Source: Oligoflexales bacterium
GTDB taxonomy: Bacteria; Myxococcota_A; UBA9042; DTJE01
DNA: 49,984 bases
Reading direction: 5' to 3'
Assembly: GCA_012840965.1 (NCBI GenBank)
Contig: DUVQ01000030.1
Span: forward strand, 1 to 49,984
A program made the translations under genes and the position numbers. Below the pieces are notes generated by a model. It saw only the letters and a list, made by a program, of their open reading frames with translations, searched no databases and was not told the origin of the DNA. Positions within the stretch are counted from its first letter, which is position 1. Each line of letters begins with the position of its first letter. This document shows positions 24,550 to 33,523 of the stretch, in pieces.

Positions 24550-27141
24550 ATGAGACTTCTTCCCAAAATAGTGTGTGCATTCGCTGTGATAGGTTTTGTT
24601 GCCTGTGAAGGCGGGGGGCTTCCACCTAAAGACACTCAGTCTGGAACTGGCGACACCATCGGGACGATCGACCCTGGGACGGATGTTTTACCGGATGATG
24701 GAACTTCCGGGCGAATAGATACTATTTACTCGGATACTGATAAAACGGATAGTGCAGCCCCAGATATCCCAACAGACATTGATGATGATTCCAGCGATAT
24801 TGAGGAAGTCGAAGATATTGGTGGGCAATTTGGCAGTTTCTGCAATAGCAATGATGACTGCCTTTCAGGGCTTTGTGTGCCCAGCGAAATTGGTTATATC
24901 TGCACGATGACGTGCGAGGCTAACTGCCCCGAGCAATGGGAGTGTAAAGCCGTGAATCTGGGCGGTCAGGACACGGTTTTCGTTTGTTTGCCTGGGATGG
25001 ATTTGAGCTGTGAGGTTAATGCCGAGTGCGAACAACGTGCAACCGAAAATGAATCCTGTGGAAATTGTGGGACAAAAACCAGGACTTGCTCAGATTACTG
25101 CAAGTGGTCGGTTTGGTCTCAGTGTGTCGGTGAGGGCGAGTGTCCAGTAGGAGCAACTCAAGATAAAGATTGTGGTTTATGTGGCCAAACCAGCCGAACA
25201 TGCAGCGACTTGTGTAGATGGGGTGCTTGGTCGGATTGCGAGGGTGAGGGGGTTTGTGAAGAGGGGGACCAGGAAACCGAGGATTGTGGAAAATGCGGAC
25301 AACGTTCCCGGAATTGTACCAGGCTGTGTCAGTGGGGAAATTGGTCCCTGTGTGGTGGCGAGGGTGTTTGTAGTCCACGCGCAGAAGACCACACTGGTTG
25401 CGGGAATTGTGGGACTCAAACCAGAACCTGCCTAGAGTCATGTGAATGGGGGGCTTGGGGTGAGTGTCTCGAAGAAGGTGAGTGTTCACCCACGGCAACC
25501 GAGGTTGTAGGCTGTGGAAATTGTGGTGAGCAGTCCAGGACGTGTTCTCAATCTTGCACTTGGGGTGGATGGAGCGTTTGTGCTAATCAGGGCGCTTGCA
25601 AACCTGGGGACAAAGATTCTCGGGGGTGTGGCGACTGCGGCGTCCAGATAAGGGAATGCCTGGATGACTGTACCTGGGGTGAATGGTCTGAGTGCGACGC
25701 AAGCGGGGAATGCAGCCCATTTGCTGTTGAAAGAGAAGAATGCGGCAAATGCGGTGAGCGCACCAGAACCTGTACCAACAAGTGCATTTGGGGCGAGTGG
25801 TCGGCTTGTGGTGGCGAAAAGGAATGTTTTGCTGGCACTCCTGATGAGGCTGATTGTGGTAATTGCGGTACCAAGACAAGGCAATGCCTGGATAACTGTA
25901 CTTGGGGTGCTTGGTCTGAGTGCGAAGGAAGTGGGATATGTGGTCCGCTAGATGTTGAAAAGGAAGCGTGCGGTAAATGTGGTGAACGTTCCAGGACCTG
26001 CACCCGTACGTGTACTTGGGGCGAGTGGTCGGCCTGTGGTGGCGAAAAGGAATGCTTTGCTGGCAGTTCTGATGAGGCTGATTGTGGTAACTGTGGTACC
26101 AAGATAAGGGAGTGTTCGGATACCTGTACCTGGCAGGCCTGGGGAGAGTGTGAAGGCCAAGGTGTATGTAGGCCGACCGATGCTGATGTACAGCCTTGCG
26201 GAAATTGTGGCACCAAAACCAGGATTTGCTCGTCGATTTGTGAGTGGGGCGATTTTGGTGCTTGCACCGGTCAAGGGGTTTGTGAGCCTGGGGATACCCG
26301 CGGCGAGCCGTGTGGCAATTGTGGGACCCAGCCAATGCAATGCAGCGATGAGTGCCGGTGGGAACCGGTTGGCTCCTGCGCAGGTCAGGGAGAGTGCCAG
26401 CCCAATGCACAGGATGAGCGGTCGTGTGGGAACTGTGGCATGCAAAGGCGTACGTGCAATAGTTTGTGCGGTTGGAGCGATTGGGGAGAATGTCATGGGC
26501 AGGGAGTATGTGCTCCTGAAACCCCTGACAGCGCAACCTGTGGCAATTGTGGGACTAAGACTCGGTACTGTACCGCTCAGTGTTTATGGGGTGCATATGG
26601 TGCCTGCATGAATGAGGGGGAATGCGCCCCTGGTGCATCTGTAGCCTGCGACAACTGCGGGACCAAGACCTGTGCCACCAATTGCCAATGGAATCCCTGT
26701 AGCATTGGGACTGTTGATTCCTATGAACCAAACGACACAAAGGCGGCGGCAAGGGTACTACCCAGCATAGACGATAAGGACGGTAGTCACACCTATTTGC
26801 TGGCAAATATCAACCCAGCTGGAAACCATGACTGGTACCGTGTGTTTATTAGGGACGTAGCTGGTGCAGTGATGGAGCCATTTGTCAAACTAAGTCAAGT
26901 TCCATCTGGCCAGGCTTACTACGTGTGTGCAGAATTTGTCTGTGAAGAAACCAGCGGAAATCCCCCTTCCAGACAATGTACGGTTTCTTACGGCTCGGAA
27001 GTCAGGATCGACTTGGATGTTAGCGGATGTGACGATAACTGCGGTGCCTTTTGTTTCAACAACAGTGGCACGTTGTATATGCAGGTCTACCCCAGCGGCT
27101 CGGGCTCGTGCTCCTTCTATCGTCTTGATTACGGTGCCTAG
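24550..27141 (+). CDS. Giant Cys/Trp-repeat lipoprotein with PPC-like C-terminal domain
   Basis: An 863-residue lipoprotein: signal with lipobox GFVAC, an Asp/Thr-rich linker (to ~95), a Cys-rich module NDDCLSGLC (~98-160), then from residue 170 to 699 fourteen tandem units: thirteen of exactly 38 residues and one of 36, plus a shortened fifteenth. The unit is C-G-N-C-G-T-K-T-R-x-C-x-x-x-C-x-W-x-x-W-x-x-C-x-x-x-G-x-C, recalling thrombospondin type-1 repeats (W-x-x-W, C-x-R-x-C) though shorter. Residues ~720-863 (DSYEPNDT, HDWYRVFI) look like a bacterial pre-peptidase C-terminal (PPC) beta-sandwich. GGAGG ends 4 bases before the ATG. Likely a surface adhesin or matrix component, by inference. 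Confidence 0.9.
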   Translation: MRLLPKIVCAFAVIGFVACEGGGLPPKDTQSGTGDTIGTIDPGTDVLPDDGTSGRIDTIYSDTDKTDSAAPDIPTDIDDDSSDIEEVEDIGGQFGSFCNSNDDCLSGLCVPSEIGYICTMTCEANCPEQWECKAVNLGGQDTVFVCLPGMDLSCEVNAECEQRATENESCGNCGTKTRTCSDYCKWSVWSQCVGEGECPVGATQDKDCGLCGQTSRTCSDLCRWGAWSDCEGEGVCEEGDQETEDCGKCGQRSRNCTRLCQWGNWSLCGGEGVCSPRAEDHTGCGNCGTQTRTCLESCEWGAWGECLEEGECSPTATEVVGCGNCGEQSRTCSQSCTWGGWSVCANQGACKPGDKDSRGCGDCGVQIRECLDDCTWGEWSECDASGECSPFAVEREECGKCGERTRTCTNKCIWGEWSACGGEKECFAGTPDEADCGNCGTKTRQCLDNCTWGAWSECEGSGICGPLDVEKEACGKCGERSRTCTRTCTWGEWSACGGEKECFAGSSDEADCGNCGTKIRECSDTCTWQAWGECEGQGVCRPTDADVQPCGNCGTKTRICSSICEWGDFGACTGQGVCEPGDTRGEPCGNCGTQPMQCSDECRWEPVGSCAGQGECQPNAQDERSCGNCGMQRRTCNSLCGWSDWGECHGQGVCAPETPDSATCGNCGTKTRYCTAQCLWGAYGACMNEGECAPGASVACDNCGTKTCATNCQWNPCSIGTVDSYEPNDTKAAARVLPSIDDKDGSHTYLLANINPAGNHDWYRVFIRDVAGAVMEPFVKLSQVPSGQAYYVCAEFVCEETSGNPPSRQCTVSYGSEVRIDLDVSGCDDNCGAFCFNNSGTLYMQVYPSGSGSCSFYRLDYGA
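25057..26700 (+). repeat. Fourteen tandem ~114-bp repeats within the giant lipoprotein
   Basis: Units of 114 bases (38 codons) repeat from 25057, the fourteenth being 108 bases, ending in a truncated copy after 26647. Neighbouring pairs alternate in type: CGKCGERxRTCT...GEWSACGGEKECFAG occurs twice (units 7 and 9) with nearly the same bases, each followed by a CGNCGTK unit, which points to duplication of a two-unit block. Confidence 0.9.
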
Positions 27142-27219
27142 CCATCATTGCTGATATTTTCTAGTTTAGATTTCCCGATGTGATACATTTCATCGCCTAC
27201 TGGTGCTTTGGAGGATAGT

Positions 27220-28089
27220 ATGTCGCAGTTTCGTGAGTGGGGAGTTGAGCTGATTAAGAAGGCGGCGACCGATTTGCCTGCGGATGTTGAGTCGGCCTTA
27301 AAAAGGAGTCGTGACAGTGAAGTGCCTGGATCTACAGCGCAAAACGTGTTGGACAACATCTTGACTAATATCGCGCTTGCAAGGGCCGAATCAACGCCGC
27401 TTTGTCAAGATACTGGCTTGGTTAATTTTTTTGTGACAGCTCCCTCAGGCACCGATTTTGAGGCGCTTAAGGGCGACCTTATTGCTGCCACCAGAGAGGC
27501 GACCAAGCGTGGTTATCTGCGGCCAAACGTCGTCCAAGCTCTAACAGGTAAAAACACTGGTGATAACGTAGGCGAGAACCTACCTTATTTTTTGTTTGAA
27601 GTTGGCCAAGGCCCTGAGATTATAGTCAATGTTATGTTAAAGGGTGGTGGCAGCGAAAACGTAGGAGCCCAGTATCGCTTGCCAGATGCTCGCATTAACG
27701 CTGGGCGGGATCTTCAAGGTGTTGAAAGGGCCATGATTGACGCGGTTTTTAATGCCCAAGGATTTGGGTGTGCGCCAGGTGTGCTTGGAGTCTGTATTGG
27801 TGGTGATCGGGCTGGTTCGTTTATGGGGGCGAAAAAGCAGTTGCTGCGTCCCATTGATGATGTAAATCCTGACCCTGAGCTTGCTGCCTTTGAGGCCAGA
27901 TTGGTTGAGCAGTGTAACAAGCTAGGCATTGGTCCCATGGGATTTGGTGGCAAAAATTCGGTGCTGGCAGCCAAAGTTGGGTGGTTGCACCGACATACTG
28001 CCTGTTTTTACGTTTCATTGACTTACATGTGCTGGGCCAACAGGCGGGCGAAATTGATTGTGGCAGATGGTAAGGCGACGATAGTTTAG
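27220..28089 (+). CDS. Fumarate hydratase class I, alpha subunit
   Basis: A 289-residue subunit of the two-gene iron-sulfur fumarase (or L(+)-tartrate dehydratase) of the TCA cycle. It carries ESTPLCQDTGLVNFFV with a cluster-ligand Cys, GGGSENVGAQYRLPDA, GFGCAPGVLGVCIGGDRAG with further Cys, IGPMGFGGKNSVLAAKVG and the end HRHTACFYVSLTYMCWANRR. ATG 27220 is the start since GGAGG lies 5 bases upstream; the in-frame ATG at 27208 precedes that site. The beta subunit follows after 15 bases. Fumarase is the likelier choice given no tartrate genes nearby. Confidence 0.93.
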   Translation: MSQFREWGVELIKKAATDLPADVESALKRSRDSEVPGSTAQNVLDNILTNIALARAESTPLCQDTGLVNFFVTAPSGTDFEALKGDLIAATREATKRGYLRPNVVQALTGKNTGDNVGENLPYFLFEVGQGPEIIVNVMLKGGGSENVGAQYRLPDARINAGRDLQGVERAMIDAVFNAQGFGCAPGVLGVCIGGDRAGSFMGAKKQLLRPIDDVNPDPELAAFEARLVEQCNKLGIGPMGFGGKNSVLAAKVGWLHRHTACFYVSLTYMCWANRRAKLIVADGKATIV

Positions 28090-28104
28090 CTGGAGGCTTC
28101 AAAC

Positions 28105-28695
28105 ATGAGAAAAGAGCCTATAAGAATTCAACTTCCGGCTTCAAAAGAGCAATTTCGTTCTTTGAGGGCTGGCGACGAAGTTTTGTTGACTGGAACACTG
28201 GTGACATCCAGGGATATGGGTCACAAGTTGATGGTGGAAAGACATCCTGAGTTTTTAAAGCCGCTGCTTAAAGGCACCGTGATTTATCACTGTGGACCGA
28301 TTGTTATGGAAAAGGAAGACGGCTGGAAGATTATTTCGGCGGGGCCTACAACTTCAAGTCGTGAGGAGCCATTTCAGGCAGATGTCATTGCCCATTATGG
28401 TATTGGTGGGGTGATTGGTAAGGGTGGTATGGGTGAGAAAACCAGCAAGGCCATGGTGGAGCATGGTGCTGTTTACTTTCATGCCACAGGTGGGGCTGGT
28501 GCTCTTTTAGCAAAGCGGATCATCAAGGTAAAGGATGTCCACATGCTTGAAGAGTTTGGGGTTCCAGAGGCGTTTTGGGTGCTTGAAGTCGAGGATTTCC
28601 CAGCGGTAGTCACCATGGATTCAATAGGTGGAAGTCTGCACCGCCAGATCCTGGCCGACTCCGCCGCCCGCCGCCAAGAACTGCTGGATCTCTAG
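28105..28695 (+). CDS. Fumarate hydratase class I, beta subunit
   Basis: A 196-residue partner of the alpha subunit; together they convert fumarate and malate. Motifs: RAGDEVLLTGTLVTSRDMGHK at the front, YHCGPIV, SAGPTTSSREEPF and HYGIGGVIGKGGMGEKT, all diagnostic for the C-terminal half of class I fumarases, then HATGGAGALLAKRI and PEAFWVLEVEDFPAVV. GGAGG is 9 bases before the ATG. Its 3' end and the following gap contain the C-rich CCCTG hexamers found elsewhere in the window. Confidence 0.94.
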   Translation: MRKEPIRIQLPASKEQFRSLRAGDEVLLTGTLVTSRDMGHKLMVERHPEFLKPLLKGTVIYHCGPIVMEKEDGWKIISAGPTTSSREEPFQADVIAHYGIGGVIGKGGMGEKTSKAMVEHGAVYFHATGGAGALLAKRIIKVKDVHMLEEFGVPEAFWVLEVEDFPAVVTMDSIGGSLHRQILADSAARRQELLDL

Positions 28696-28796
28696 CCCTG
28701 CCCCTGGACCATGTTGCAGGGTGCCCTCTCGACCTTCTTTTAGCTCCAAATCCTGCTAAACAGAACAATCGTCTCCCTGGCCCTGTCCCTGCCTAC
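28694..28796. repeat. C-rich hexamer fragments in the fumarase/phasin convergent gap
   Basis: CCCTGCCCCTGG at 28695-28706 and CCCTGGCCCTGTCCCTGCC at 28776-28794 bracket the 97-base gap between two convergent genes. They are short members of the same hexamer family as 16021-16125. No classical terminator hairpin with a T-run is seen. Confidence 0.55.
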
Positions 28797-29389
28797 TCCT
28801 TGGCAGCCTTAGTCGCCTTTGGGGTGCTCTTGGCTGTTGCCTTCTTTGCAGTCTTGGTTGCGGCCTTTGGGGCAGTTGCGGCCTTTGGTGCGCTCTTGGC
28901 AGCCGCTTTTGGTTCCGCCTTTGGTTCAGCCGCCTTTTTTGCTGGCTTTGCAGCTTGGCTTAAGCGGCTAACATCGCGCCTTAGTGTCTTTAGTTCAGCC
29001 ACTTCCTTGGCCAGTTTATCAATCGCCGCCTGAAGCTGGGTGACAGATTCCTGGGTTGGGATCTGCAGGCTTGCCAGCAAATCATTTCTTAGGTTGCCAG
29101 TTTGACGAATGATGTCAGATTCTTTCATCTTCTGGATGGCCTCGCTGAGCTTCAGCGAGCCAAAGCGATCCATCAGGTCCTTCAGGGTGTCTTCAGCCTG
29201 CAAGCGCCCCAGCATCTCTTGTCCACGGGCCGCTTCATGGGTGACAGTTTCTTTGACTTGGATGGCAACATCTCGCCCTTTTGTTGCGGCCTCGGTTGCT
29301 ACCTTCAGTCCACGCTCTTTCAATTCTTCCAAGCGGACTTTGGAATCCTCAAGAGCCTCAACGATTTGTTCTTTGATTTTCTTGGCCAT
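28793..29389 (-). CDS. Phasin-like protein with Lys/Ala/Pro-rich tail
   Basis: A 198-residue protein. Residues 1-150 form a continuous amphipathic helix (EQIVEALEDSKVRLEELKER; a heptad region LQAAIDKLAKEVAELKTLRR) like the poly(hydroxyalkanoate) phasins PhaI/PhaF and apolipoprotein-type helices. Residues ~150-198 repeat K-A-A, K-x-A-P-K and T-K, like the AlgP/histone H1 tails of PhaF, which bind DNA. AAGGAG is 7 bases before the ATG, and a near-perfect promoter lies upstream. A second PHA-type gene is at 38302. No PHA synthase is in the window, so the granule link is inference. Confidence 0.75.
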   Translation of the reverse strand: MAKKIKEQIVEALEDSKVRLEELKERGLKVATEAATKGRDVAIQVKETVTHEAARGQEMLGRLQAEDTLKDLMDRFGSLKLSEAIQKMKESDIIRQTGNLRNDLLASLQIPTQESVTQLQAAIDKLAKEVAELKTLRRDVSRLSQAAKPAKKAAEPKAEPKAAAKSAPKAATAPKAATKTAKKATAKSTPKATKAAKE

Positions 29390-29472
29390 GATCTTTCTCC
29401 TTTTTGTTTCCCAAAAAATTCTTATCGCAGGTTGTCACAAAAACGCCATCTTAAATCCATCTGGCATAACGC

Positions 29473-29501
29473 AATATAACGCGGTGCGTCATACTTGTCA
29501 A
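29473..29501 (-). promoter_or_regulatory. Near-consensus sigma70 promoter for the phasin-like gene
   Basis: On the minus strand TTGACA (29501-29496, perfect -35), a 17-base spacer and TATATT (29478-29473, five of six) give one of the best promoters in the window. Transcription would start near 29466, leaving a leader of ~77 bases before the ATG at 29389. The strength suggests an abundant product. Confidence 0.75.
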
Positions 29502-29611
29502 GCCCCCCAAATATCAAATGTAAACATTTTTATCGTGGCGCATCTGGACCCCCAAAATATTAGTGAACCGTTGTAAGGGGCAGATAGCCACAGGAACTAA
29601 CGGTTGCCACC

Positions 29612-30919
29612 CTATTTCAAAAATGTTTCGATATCCAGTTCGGCGCTTGGGACATTCGTCAGGTCAGTCATGTGGGGCATGATTCGCTCAAGCAGGTCTG
29701 CAAGAGGCCGCCTACGCCTGAACTCAGAGCCCAGTTGTGCGGAAAATCGTTCAAAACGACGTACCCTGTCCCAATCTTCTTCAGATGGAGAATCAACAGC
29801 CATAACCCTTACGCGCAAAGATGCAGCGATATCCAGTAAGCCTCGGCGGACGATTACCCCCACCCTCTGAGGGTCTGAGTGCATCAAGGCTGCCCCTACT
29901 ATTGCCTCGATCAAAGTCGCACCGTTTTGCAGTCTTGAGGTGTGTGCCATGGAGTGGTCCAAAACCCACTCACATAGATTGGTGCGGTCAGGTTCATTAA
30001 GGCCAGGCGAGATTAAGGACATCAGCAAAAGCACTGTAACGTCGGGCTCTTTTGGCATCCAGGAATTAACATCCTTGCTGCGCTTAAACATCAACTCAAC
30101 TTTGTGCAAGACAGCGCCTCTGACGGTGGCCTCCAAAGCCAAAATTCCGGGTTCTGAGGCACTTAGAATTGGGGTCAGTCGTGCCAATAAAGGAATTCCA
30201 GTTGAGGGCTCCAATTCCATTACTGTCTTACAAATTCCCATAAAGTGTTCGCGGGCACCATCCCTTTGAAGGATTCCACGAACAAGCGCAGTCAAAGCTA
30301 GGTCATTACCTTCGTTCAAAACCTGTATTACGTCGTCATCCGTCTGTGGAAAGAGATCAGATTCCAACGTGGTCTCAAGCGCCTGCTGGCTTGTCAGCGT
30401 TTGTGAAAGGGCCAAAAACAAACGAGTTCGCTCATTAGCCGGGATATCAAGCTGGGCCAGCGCCTTAATAACCATGTCGTTGGCAGTAGAGTTATCGATA
30501 TCGTCAAGTGACGCCGCAAGAACAATGTTTAAAAGGATAGCCCCAAGGTTTAAGGCAAGATCTGGCGAGGCGTAACGAGCAAGGTTTACAACAGTTTCAA
30601 ACCCTCGCTCAAGGTCTAGCTGCAAAAAACAGGAAAGTATTTCACCAAGTTCCCTGGTTGGCACGTGCTCTCTTTCCGACAAAACACCGGCCAAGAGGCT
30701 GCCCACCTCCCATGAAACAAGATCGCGATTTTCGATGCTTACAATGTGTGCAACGGTGGCCTTTTTGCTGTCGAAAGATGGATCGTCTTCACGGCACAAG
30801 AGCTTGCAAGCGACTTGGTATTCAAAGTACTTGGGTCCAAGGCATGCCAGATAAGTGAAAACATCCAGTATTTCCCGGCCTGCAAGGTCCATTGTCCGCC
30901 GGAAAGTCTTTTGAACCAC
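29612..30919 (-). CDS. Conserved-looking helical protein of unknown function
   Basis: A 435-residue soluble protein I do not recognise. It has no signal peptide or membrane segment and is mostly alpha-helical, with Leu/Ala-rich helices in pairs (LGAILLNIVLAASLDDI, EAIVGAALMHS) suggestive of HEAT/TPR-like solenoids, but no clear repeat period. The N-terminus RRTMDLAGREILDVFTYLACLG is distinctive. The start is GTG at 30919, with GAGG 6 bases upstream. It is flanked by the phasin-like gene downstream (same strand) and the CoA-transferase upstream, both with gaps of 80 bases or more, so it is probably a single-gene unit. Confidence 0.72.
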   Translation of the reverse strand: MVQKTFRRTMDLAGREILDVFTYLACLGPKYFEYQVACKLLCREDDPSFDSKKATVAHIVSIENRDLVSWEVGSLLAGVLSEREHVPTRELGEILSCFLQLDLERGFETVVNLARYASPDLALNLGAILLNIVLAASLDDIDNSTANDMVIKALAQLDIPANERTRLFLALSQTLTSQQALETTLESDLFPQTDDDVIQVLNEGNDLALTALVRGILQRDGAREHFMGICKTVMELEPSTGIPLLARLTPILSASEPGILALEATVRGAVLHKVELMFKRSKDVNSWMPKEPDVTVLLLMSLISPGLNEPDRTNLCEWVLDHSMAHTSRLQNGATLIEAIVGAALMHSDPQRVGVIVRRGLLDIAASLRVRVMAVDSPSEEDWDRVRRFERFSAQLGSEFRRRRPLADLLERIMPHMTDLTNVPSAELDIETFLK

Positions 30920-31004
30920 TTTGAGCCTCGGTTAAGTCGTCGAAAGTCTACCTGACTTCAAGATAAAATTCGAAGAATATGCTACCAAAAAGGTGCAGGT
31001 CTAA

Positions 31005-33362
31005 TCAAATGTTGCCACGACGGTAAGCAAACCAACCCCACTGAGCTACAGCCAAAAGCCACGGAATCAAGGGTGGGTCGCTTGGATATGGGGAAATTCC
31101 TGTGCCCCTGGGCACGATTATTCCTGCTTCTTCAAGCACTTCCTGGGTATGGGCACCACGAACCGGTGGTGGCTTTACCGCAACCACAGGGGTGTGCGAC
31201 AAGTAAAACGGCATAGGCTGGAAAATCATCTTTTTTGAGGCGCCGTCATACTCACGTTTGAAAACTACCGGTTTAACCCCTCTAGTGGCCAGCGTTTTTG
31301 GAATGTTCTTCATTTTGGGGGTTAAAACGACGCCAATTGTTTGTGAAAGGCCAGCCTTGGCGATTGATTGCTGCAAATCCTCGGATGACATTTTTTTAAG
31401 CTTTTTGGGCAGGTCCAAAATTCGGGGGCCGCTGAGGTCGATATCTACTTGCAATTCCTTGGCCCACTTTGTCAGGTCGCCTCTTGGTCCAGCTATCACT
31501 GCGTGCCCATCTTTTACCTTGCTGATGCCTGCAATCACCTCTGCATTTTCGTCAAAAGCTTGCGCACGTTGAATTTTGGCGACATCCAGGATCTGTAAAA
31601 GCACTGCAACCCAAGTCAGGTGCGTTTTGATAAGGATGCCTTTGCCATTACGTTTTTGGTTATAAACCCCAAACAGGGCCGCCAAAGCCCCAGCTAGGCC
31701 CGATCCAATATCAATGATGGGTGTGGGCAGCAGTTTTGGTTCTCCAGGAGGTCCATATGAGACCTGGATGCCTGTCACAGCCTGGACGACTTGTTCAAAT
31801 CCAGGCCGGTCTTTCCATTCACCGCGATCCCCATAAGCATTTAAGTGGGTGTAGACCAGCTTTGGAAACTTTTCACGCATCGCTTGGGGGCCGATGCCTA
31901 CTTGGTCAGCTATCTCGATGTGGCGGTAGTTTTGGATCAGGACATCAGGCTTAAAATGCTCCAAGATGGCTTGAACTTGAGCCTTTCCTTCGTCAGTTGT
32001 CGAGTCGATGGCAACCGAGCGCTTTCCGGCGTTAAACAGAAGGTGAAATGAAAGCGCCCAGTCTAAAGATGATGGATTTCCAATAGATATGACGTCCGCT
32101 CCAAGTTCGGCCAACACTCTGGCGGCGCTGGGGCCAGCAATAATCCTGGACATATCTGCGACCCTTAGCCCAGCCAGCGGTGGACCAACAGGTTCGGCTG
32201 GGGCGTCCTTTGGCAGATCAGAGCTTAAAGCCTTCCAACTGTCGAGCAGAGCGTCGATTTCGTCGGCCCCAATCGTTCTTGGGCCAACAAATGTAGGGAC
32301 TTCAGGTGAAGTAATCCCAGGGCCTGGCGCAAAAAGCGGCCCCAACGCAGGGTCGTCAATCTTGCAGGCGTCATCCATGGAGGCATCTAGGGAATCCTTT
32401 AGCCATTCATCAATCGTTCTGATCTTGATACAACACAAATCCTGACCAATTAGCTTTTCCCATTCATCGGCGGTGCGTTTCGCAAAAATACGTCGATAAA
32501 TCTCGGTGATTGCCTTTGCTTCAGCAATAGACCCAACTTGGCTTGGGTCCTTTATAGTAGCAGGTGAAAGGACCTTGCGCAGGTCTGCGACGTCGGCGCC
32601 ATGTCCAAGCTTTTCCAGTGATTCCATGATCAACGCATTATGCGCCGGCAAGGTGATGTGCAAATAAACCCAGCGTCCATCAAGGCATTTCCAAGATTTC
32701 ATAAAGGGGGTTGCACTCATTTTTAAGGGCATAAAACCACGTGGCACCCCACTTTTAATCAAATTCATAAGAATCTGGGAAAACAAGGCGGTCCCAAATC
32801 GATTTGCCTCGACGTGCTGTCCACGGCCTGTCTTTAGTCTGGAAATCAAAGCGCCCATGGTTGCACTAGCAGCAAACATTGCCCCAAGGACGCTTGGAAT
32901 TGGCAGATCATGATAAACAGGCTTTCCAAAGGCCTTTTCATAAAGGGCGGCTGCTCCCCCGCTTAACGCATCGTAAAGAGGCAGCTTTTCGCGGTCATCA
33001 CCTTCTGGAAAAGCAGGGATTGTACAGTCAATCAATCCTGGATTTGCCTCGGAGCGCAGCTCGTCAAAATTAATCCCTAATTCCACGGGATTTCCATCGG
33101 TTAGGGCAATATCACAACGCTGAAGCAGGGTATTCAAGGTCGCTTTATGCTGCGCATTTGACAGGCTTAAAGGGACATCCATCTTTGACCGCCCAAGGAT
33201 AGCCTCAAGAACTTGGTCATTGGCTGGCTTGTCAGTGTTGATGATGCGAACAACCTTGGCCCCTTGCTCGGCCAAAAGCAGCCCGACGATAGAGGTCGCA
33301 AGACTGCTTTCAAACTCAACGATCCTAATGCCTGACAAGATCCCGTTGCCTTGAGTACTCAT
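31005..33362 (-). CDS. Tandem-fused CaiB/BaiF (type III) CoA-transferase
   Basis: A 785-residue protein with two CaiB-type domains where most relatives have one (~400 residues). Domain 1 (~8-370) starts GIRIVEFESSLATSIVGLLL; domain 2 (~395-785) starts GLRVADMSRIIAGPSAARVL. Domain 2 keeps the catalytic Asp551 in PTPIIDIGSGLAGALAAL; in domain 1 the aligned residue is Ser157 (LPIPSVLGAMFAAS), so that half appears non-catalytic. Type III transferases move CoA between carboxylic acids through a mixed anhydride on this Asp and act as interlocked dimers; a fusion could build a pseudo-dimer with one active site. Fused CaiB proteins exist in other bacteria. The ATG at 33362 is preceded by AGGG; the frame extends to 33419 without a ribosome site. 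Confidence 0.88.
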   Translation of the reverse strand: MSTQGNGILSGIRIVEFESSLATSIVGLLLAEQGAKVVRIINTDKPANDQVLEAILGRSKMDVPLSLSNAQHKATLNTLLQRCDIALTDGNPVELGINFDELRSEANPGLIDCTIPAFPEGDDREKLPLYDALSGGAAALYEKAFGKPVYHDLPIPSVLGAMFAASATMGALISRLKTGRGQHVEANRFGTALFSQILMNLIKSGVPRGFMPLKMSATPFMKSWKCLDGRWVYLHITLPAHNALIMESLEKLGHGADVADLRKVLSPATIKDPSQVGSIAEAKAITEIYRRIFAKRTADEWEKLIGQDLCCIKIRTIDEWLKDSLDASMDDACKIDDPALGPLFAPGPGITSPEVPTFVGPRTIGADEIDALLDSWKALSSDLPKDAPAEPVGPPLAGLRVADMSRIIAGPSAARVLAELGADVISIGNPSSLDWALSFHLLFNAGKRSVAIDSTTDEGKAQVQAILEHFKPDVLIQNYRHIEIADQVGIGPQAMREKFPKLVYTHLNAYGDRGEWKDRPGFEQVVQAVTGIQVSYGPPGEPKLLPTPIIDIGSGLAGALAALFGVYNQKRNGKGILIKTHLTWVAVLLQILDVAKIQRAQAFDENAEVIAGISKVKDGHAVIAGPRGDLTKWAKELQVDIDLSGPRILDLPKKLKKMSSEDLQQSIAKAGLSQTIGVVLTPKMKNIPKTLATRGVKPVVFKREYDGASKKMIFQPMPFYLSHTPVVAVKPPPVRGAHTQEVLEEAGIIVPRGTGISPYPSDPPLIPWLLAVAQWGWFAYRRGNI

Positions 33363-33523
33363 TTTGCCCGCCCTAAAAAACCGGTGACATTTTCGCACAA
33401 TATAGACCGTAATCATCAATCTTTGGCCAAAGGTGCATTTTTTTTAACATTTATCGCCTCAGACCATCGCAGGGAAATGGCGCTCGTGGTATCTTAATGC
33501 GACTAAATTTGGAGGTAACTTAG

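Noticed and set aside
25583-26536. Long minus-strand frames opposite the Cys-repeat lipoprotein
   Set aside because: Absence of stops is a by-product of the repeat; translations are His/Arg/Pro-rich without start signals.
25057-26700. CRISPR-like or mobile repeat array
   Set aside because: The 114-bp period is fully coding, with conserved Cys/Trp codons and no unique spacers.
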